Positions 34,017 to 38,561 of a stretch of 38,561 bases of DNA are shown here, piece after piece. Both the position numbers and the translations under genes were made by a program. This DNA is from an uncultured Pedobacter sp. (GTDB taxonomy: Bacteria > Bacteroidota > Bacteroidia > Sphingobacteriales > Sphingobacteriaceae). The notes beneath the pieces were generated by a model. That model searched no databases. It saw only the letters and a list, made by a program, of their open reading frames with translations, and had not been told where the DNA came from. The stretch is taken from NCBI GenBank assembly GCA_938008555.1, contig CALLKE010000004.1, positions 1-38,561 of the forward strand. Reading direction: 5' to 3'. Positions within the stretch are counted from its first letter, which is position 1; every line of letters begins with the position of its first letter.

Positions 34017-35243
34017 TTAGCTATTTTTTACCAAAATTTCTTTGGCCATCACCATAGGGATGCTAATGTATTTTTTTTCCATGTAGTTCACGACCTTTCT
34101 CAATACTTCACGAGAACTATCATCTAATGTTTGAATATCCTCAGCAAAAATAGAGTCCATTGCTAACTTCTTGATCTCTTTTATCTTCTCAGGAACCTCA
34201 CTCATGGCAAGCTCGATCTCACGTCGTTTTAGAATGGGCTTGAAATTCTGAATATTCTGATCAATAATGCGTTCGGCATGAATTAATTCATGGTGCCGTT
34301 CTCGCAGATTTCTTTTTGCTATTTCCTGTAAACTATTTACTCCAATAAAGTGAATGGGATTATTTGTCAACACTTTTTGACAGGTATCATTCGGGATCGC
34401 TAAGTCTACAATTACTTTGTTTCCTGACTCTCCATTTAACAAGGATTGATAAACTTGTTCAGTAATAATTGATTGAGTTGCGCCTGTACAAGTAATAATA
34501 ATATCAAAACCCTTCTTATAATTTTTCAAATCTTCTAAACCAAAGACCTCTCCACTCAGCTCTTTTGCCAAAAGCTCAGCTTTAGTCCGTGTCCGATTGA
34601 AAATAGCAAAGTTAGAATATGTGTGTTTTTGCAAATATTTAGACAAATTTCTGTTAGTCTCGCCTGCCCCAATAATTAAAATACGTGCATTAGAAGGGAT
34701 GTTTAACTCTTTCAGCTTACGATATGCTAGAGATACTACCGAAACTGGTTTTTGAGCAATATTTGTTAAAGTATAAACTTCTTTTGCTGTCTTAACCACG
34801 TGGTTCATGACTACGCGAAGGTAATCTCCTGTGAAACCGGCTGTTTTACTCGCCTCATAGGCTTTTCGTACTTGGGCAAATATTTCTTTTTCTCCAACAA
34901 TCAAGCTTTCCAAAGAGCAGGATACGCGTAGCAAATGATTCAATGCTTGTACATCTTCATAAACGGAAGCCTGCTTGGCAAATTCCTCTACGCAAGATTC
35001 TGAAACGGGAAAGTCAAAGCTGCGAATAAAATTGGCGACATAAGCCCGATCAAGCACCGCAGTAGTGGTAAAAACAAATTCAACACGATTGCATGTGCTG
35101 ATATAGAATATTTCTAAGATATCAAATCTAGCTTTGATGGACTTTAATCTACTTTCGAGCAAATCATCACTAATGATAAATTTACCTAAATCTTCAAGGT
35201 TGGTATGCTTGTGTGTAAACGCTATGACTTTTAAATACTCCAA
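34017..35243 (-). CDS. hemA: glutamyl-tRNA reductase
   Basis: A 408-residue NADPH enzyme that reduces glutamyl-tRNA to glutamate-1-semialdehyde, the first committed step of the C5 route. The nucleophile Cys51 is in IFYISTCNRVEFVF. SLESLIVGEKEIFAQVRKAYE, the NADPH site ILIIGAGETNRNLSKYL, and a C-terminal helical dimerisation domain follow. The start at 35243 gives the usual length. Upstream is a 181-bp gap with a -7-like element and a small palindrome. In many bacteria HemA is the regulated enzyme of the pathway. Confidence 0.96.
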   Translation of the reverse strand: MEYLKVIAFTHKHTNLEDLGKFIISDDLLESRLKSIKARFDILEIFYISTCNRVEFVFTTTAVLDRAYVANFIRSFDFPVSESCVEEFAKQASVYEDVQALNHLLRVSCSLESLIVGEKEIFAQVRKAYEASKTAGFTGDYLRVVMNHVVKTAKEVYTLTNIAQKPVSVVSLAYRKLKELNIPSNARILIIGAGETNRNLSKYLQKHTYSNFAIFNRTRTKAELLAKELSGEVFGLEDLKNYKKGFDIIITCTGATQSIITEQVYQSLLNGESGNKVIVDLAIPNDTCQKVLTNNPIHFIGVNSLQEIAKRNLRERHHELIHAERIIDQNIQNFKPILKRREIELAMSEVPEKIKEIKKLAMDSIFAEDIQTLDDSSREVLRKVVNYMEKKYISIPMVMAKEILVKNS

Positions 35244-35274
35244 TTCTATATCTTAATATCAAATTAAATCGATT

Positions 35275-35282
35275 CAAAGATA
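35275..35282 (-). promoter_or_regulatory. possible -7 element of hemA (TATCTTTG)
   Basis: TATCTTTG (minus strand) matches TAnnTTTG and would give a leader of about 28 nt before the hemA ATG. The -33 box is not evident. A 17-bp near-palindrome (35309-35325, GTTTG-t-CAAAC at its centre) lies just upstream of it, about where a regulator might bind. Confidence 0.35.
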
Positions 35283-35424
35283 ACCAATAAGCAATCCAGG
35301 GTATGTCATGTGTTTGTCAAACGCACTTATTTGGAAAGAGTACAAATAACAGTTGACCATTGGGTATTCGTAATAGGGTCAGGCAAAGGACTGACTCAAA
35401 ACTTCGGATCGGATCACTAGCTAA

Positions 35425-37473
35425 TTACTCAGCACAATCAATCCAATTGCCATCTTCTCGAATAATCTGAATCAGTTCATCAAGAGCATTGCTTGAACTC
35501 ACGTTTTTCTTCACGACTTCCTTTCCTCTATACAGCGTAATTTTACCGGGACCAGTTCCTACGTAGCCATAATCTGCATCAGCCATCTCTCCTGGCCCAT
35601 TCACAATACAGCCCATAATAGCAATTTTAAGACCTTTCAAGTGATCTGTTTTGCTACGGATCATCTGTGTAGTTGCTTGCAAGTCAAATAATGTTCTACC
35701 ACAACTTGGGCATGAAATATACTCTGTCTTAGATATTCGTGAACGTGTAGCCTGTAATATTCCAAAAGAAGTTGACACGATTTTTTTGGTTGGAATATTA
35801 GCTGCTTCTATCCACAAGCCATCACCCAAACCATCAATTAATAGCCCGCCAATGTCGGTTGAGGTAAACAATTGAAATTTTGAAATCGGTTCTTCGGGAT
35901 TCATCACATCACCAATAGGGCCCGCAAAATCTGATTCAGGGTATGTCCTTCGAACAATAACAGGTACTTCAAAGCCCATTTCCATGAATCGAAAGAATAC
36001 CTGTCGCTGGTCCATCATTCCATAAACTGAATCCGTTTCCAATACAAACACCAAGGTATCATCTACGGGGATTCTATTAAAACAATCCGAATGGATGTCT
36101 TTCGCAGAAATTCGAACTAAGTTTAAGGAAGAACATTTCACTAAGGCTTGAAGATATTCTTCTATTGTGTACAAAGGGTGGCAGTTTATTTTGTTTGAGA
36201 GCGCCTTCCAAGTGGCATAATTGTACAACTGTTTTAAATTACCTGGAAAATTGAACGAGGGTAGCTGATCAGCCAAGTAAACAAAGTCGATGGACTGTTC
36301 ACCCATACTGTATTTATCCAGCAAGGGAGAATATAAATATCCCACCTCATTCAGCGTACTAGGATTCTTTAGATTCTTATCTGCTAAGTTTACGATTACC
36401 CGAGGCACTTGGTGTCCACCAATAAATGTGTTTAATTCTTGTGTTTTACGCTTAGTGTAAACAAATGGACTAAATAATTCATCAGGGGGAAGGGATGCAC
36501 CATTAATTGGAGTATATCCTCCTCGAGGTTCTTCAGATTTAAACCTCTCTTCTTCAGAAGAAGGTGCAGAAGAACGTTTGCGAGTCAATGCGATAGCCAC
36601 AGGAACTTCTAACTCTGGTTCTTCAGTTAAAGATACACGAATCGTATCACCAAGACCATCCTCTAACAAAGTCCCTATTCCGACAGCAGATTTAATACGC
36701 CCATCTTCTCCTTCACCGGCCTCTGTTACACCTAAATGCAAAGGATAATTCATCCTTTCTTTTACCATCGTCGCAACTAATAGCCGGTAGGCCTGAACCA
36801 TCACTTGTGGATTACTCGCCTTCATCGAGATAACCAAATTATGATAGTTCATATCTTCACACATGCGGATAAACTCCATCGCCGACTCAACCATACCCTG
36901 GGGGGTATCACCATAATGACTCATGATTCGATCTGACAAAGACCCATGATTGGTACCGATACGCATCGCCGTCCCATATTCCTTGCAGATATTTACCAAA
37001 GGCCTAAACTTGGAATAAATGCGCTCTAGCTCTGCTTGATATGCCGCTGAAGTATATTCAACATTTTCAAACCGTTTTTTATCTGCATAGTTACCTGGAT
37101 TGATACGAACTTTTTCGACTATGCGAGCAGCTACTTCTGCAGCATTCGGAGTAAAATGAATATCGGCTATAAGAGGAACATGACAGCCTCTTTTGATCAA
37201 TTCCTTTTTTATCTCAGCTAGATTATGAGCTTCTTTAACACTTGGAGCCGTAATCCTCACATATTCACATCCCGCATCAGCCATCCGTATAGTTTGAGCC
37301 ACTGTCCCCAAAGTGTCCATCGTATCAGTGGTAGTCATGCTTTGTATACGAATGGGATTACCTCCCCCTATAGCCACCCCACCAATTGCAACTTCACGCG
37401 TTAAAAACCTGGAATATCGGTTAATAGAATTGCAATAAATGCCATCAATTGCAGATAAGGTATTGGTATTCAT
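35425..37473 (-). CDS. ispG: 4-hydroxy-3-methylbut-2-enyl-diphosphate synthase, long form
   Basis: A 682-residue GcpE enzyme that makes HMBPP from MEcPP in the MEP isoprenoid pathway. The N-terminal TIM barrel has IRIQSMTTTDTMDTLGT and LIADIHFTPNAAEVA. The C-terminal domain holds the 4Fe-4S ligands Cys588 and Cys591 (ISCPSCGRT) and Cys622 (IMGCIVNGPGE). Between them, about residues 300-560 are an extra domain, the form found in Bacteroidota, Chlamydia and plants; most other bacteria have about 370 residues. It is the first gene of the minus-strand run that continues into hemA. Isoprenoids feed haem A and quinones, but the adjacency may be fortuitous. Confidence 0.96.
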   Translation of the reverse strand: MNTNTLSAIDGIYCNSINRYSRFLTREVAIGGVAIGGGNPIRIQSMTTTDTMDTLGTVAQTIRMADAGCEYVRITAPSVKEAHNLAEIKKELIKRGCHVPLIADIHFTPNAAEVAARIVEKVRINPGNYADKKRFENVEYTSAAYQAELERIYSKFRPLVNICKEYGTAMRIGTNHGSLSDRIMSHYGDTPQGMVESAMEFIRMCEDMNYHNLVISMKASNPQVMVQAYRLLVATMVKERMNYPLHLGVTEAGEGEDGRIKSAVGIGTLLEDGLGDTIRVSLTEEPELEVPVAIALTRKRSSAPSSEEERFKSEEPRGGYTPINGASLPPDELFSPFVYTKRKTQELNTFIGGHQVPRVIVNLADKNLKNPSTLNEVGYLYSPLLDKYSMGEQSIDFVYLADQLPSFNFPGNLKQLYNYATWKALSNKINCHPLYTIEEYLQALVKCSSLNLVRISAKDIHSDCFNRIPVDDTLVFVLETDSVYGMMDQRQVFFRFMEMGFEVPVIVRRTYPESDFAGPIGDVMNPEEPISKFQLFTSTDIGGLLIDGLGDGLWIEAANIPTKKIVSTSFGILQATRSRISKTEYISCPSCGRTLFDLQATTQMIRSKTDHLKGLKIAIMGCIVNGPGEMADADYGYVGTGPGKITLYRGKEVVKKNVSSSNALDELIQIIREDGNWIDCAE

Positions 37474-37477
37474 GACA

Positions 37478-37485
37478 CAAAGGTA
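37478..37485 (-). promoter_or_regulatory. possible promoter of ispG (TACCTTTG)
   Basis: TACCTTTG matches TAnnTTTG and ends 4 nt before the ispG ATG. A three-of-four -33 match (ATTG, 37507-37510) stands 21 bp further up. The transcript would have little or no leader. Confidence 0.4.
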
Positions 37486-37553
37486 AAAAACTAAACTCGT
37501 GCACTACAATCATCCCATGAAAGCATGCTTTGCAAAAGCCACAGCACCAGGCA

Positions 37554-38531
37554 TTATTCTGGGCGAATACGCACAGTCGCTTTGCCACTGGCAGCTATCC
37601 GAACTATTATCTCCGTATTAGTTAGATTAATTTTACTTACAGACAAGTTACCTACTTCAATCTCAGCAATGTTTTTTATTGCTGGAGCTTTTTTAAGATA
37701 ATCATTCACCAAGTCGAGCGAACGATCTATATGAGGTCTGAGAGGTATTACTAAATAGCGTTTAACCAGCTTAAAAATATTGTCATGAAAAAAAACATCT
37801 GCTATTCTTAGTGCACCACCTCGAATATCAAACATATGACCCATCACAATGCCGTTTTGATCAATTTTATAGTCATCAAAACGAATTTCTTCTTTTTGGA
37901 CATCATATACAGGGGAAAAGGCTAGTTTATAACTACCATTAAAACTTCCTTTCAACTTTAAGTCAATCATTATCAAGGAGCCCATACGTTTGTATACACG
38001 TACTCCATCTATACAGGATGAGCCCACAATTTTTTTAGCGATCTTTTGACGTACACCGTGAACATGGGCAGTAGGAGAAATAGAAAGTAATTGAGCGCTA
38101 TCTAAACTGCCTTTGTCTTCTAATCCATTTACGGTGATATATTGCCCAAGCAGTTTATGTCGCACCATGTTAGTGATACCCAAATAAGACATGCATATTG
38201 GCAAGCATGCTTTAAAATCTCCAACAGGAACAGTACTACGGCTTTCTACTCTTATAAGATCGCCATTGAAACGTAAGTAAGGTTTCTGCCCTACACTCGT
38301 TTCAAATCTGACATGTGTTTCTAAGTTTATTTTTATTTTTCCGGCCGCAATGACGGGCTGATTCACATAAATTGTCTGCGGTTGTATCGCATACCAAATA
38401 CCATAGTCTGTATTCACCTCTGTGGCCCTACATACATCATATAATCTTCTCACTACAGCTTGTTTGCTACAATAATTTTCGGCGATATAATCAAATATGT
38501 AAGCGTTCGCAGATTCAACTCGCCAATGCAA
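37554..38531 (-). CDS. DUF4403 family protein, N-terminal part missing (partial or broken)
   Basis: The reading frame gives 325 residues that match the C-terminal two thirds of DUF4403 proteins: WYAIQPQTIYVNQPVIAAGKI, HVRFETSVGQKP, then IRFDDYKIDQNG, and a C-terminal TVRIRPE. Complete members have about 450 or more residues, with a lipoprotein signal and a further N-terminal repeat. Here the frame is closed by TGA at 38541-38543 and the only start is a TTG at 38529-38531. The rest may lie in another frame beyond the edge, so a frameshift or nonsense change is possible. DUF4403 proteins are presumed envelope proteins, and their function is unknown. It lies 80 bp upstream of ispG. Confidence 0.65.
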   Translation of the reverse strand: MHWRVESANAYIFDYIAENYCSKQAVVRRLYDVCRATEVNTDYGIWYAIQPQTIYVNQPVIAAGKIKINLETHVRFETSVGQKPYLRFNGDLIRVESRSTVPVGDFKACLPICMSYLGITNMVRHKLLGQYITVNGLEDKGSLDSAQLLSISPTAHVHGVRQKIAKKIVGSSCIDGVRVYKRMGSLIMIDLKLKGSFNGSYKLAFSPVYDVQKEEIRFDDYKIDQNGIVMGHMFDIRGGALRIADVFFHDNIFKLVKRYLVIPLRPHIDRSLDLVNDYLKKAPAIKNIAEIEVGNLSVSKINLTNTEIIVRIAASGKATVRIRPE

Positions 38532-38561
38532 CTTTTTGATTCAAATAACGGAAGAAAAGAT

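Overview
The window is chromosomal DNA of a Bacteroidota bacterium, most likely of the Sphingobacteriales/Sphingobacteriaceae. Five things suggest this. There are two secreted proteins with type IX secretion sorting domains, one type A and one type B/CHU_C. Two promoters fit the Bacteroidota consensus exactly (TTTG, 19 bp, TAnnTTTG). There is a DUF983 protein, and an IspG of the long form with an insert. ClpP, ClpX and trigger factor have the sequence character of that group. The DNA is AT-rich and reads with the standard code: four genes end in TGA exactly at the natural end of their families. No insertion sequence, phage, CRISPR array or defence island is visible.

Layout, left to right. Positions 157-4546 (+) hold a small CxxC membrane protein, a DUF983 protein, a long-chain acyl-CoA synthetase with a palindrome-rich promoter, and a gamma-glutamyltransferase that overlaps it. 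ComF (+) follows and converges on glyA (-). Next on the minus strand are scpA, a tandem-FKBP lipoprotein and pepT, which is interrupted by a single in-frame TGA. A large Ig-like T9SS cargo gene (10256-12154) follows, then a gene-free stretch of about 520 bp. Positions 12676-15362 (-) are the packed run yicC-gmk-nadD-miaE. The plus strand resumes with a TolC-like outer-membrane protein, anmK, a CHU_C-type surface protein, tRNA-Leu(UAG), tig, clpP, clpX, a short AMP nucleosidase and a PLP enzyme fused to a CBS pair.

From 26010 to the right edge everything is on the minus strand and is dominated by tetrapyrrole synthesis. In transcription order it reads ispG, hemA, hemC-hemD (fused), hemB, hemL, histidine kinase, response regulator, TPR membrane protein, hemE, hemJ. 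This encodes the route from glutamyl-tRNA to coproporphyrinogen III, plus a protoporphyrinogen oxidase. The kinase, regulator, TPR gene and hemE are joined by gaps of 2, 0 and -4 nt, so the two-component system is physically part of the haem cluster. At the right edge is a DUF4403 protein lacking its N-terminal part.

Most of the window is ordinary housekeeping. The points most worth a second look are the regulatory module embedded in the haem cluster, the nonsense codon at a conserved glycine of pepT, the palindromes at the acyl-CoA synthetase promoter, and a 28-bp perfect palindrome whose right arm carries the -33 box of the tRNA-Leu promoter. I did not see convincing evidence of a wholly undescribed system.
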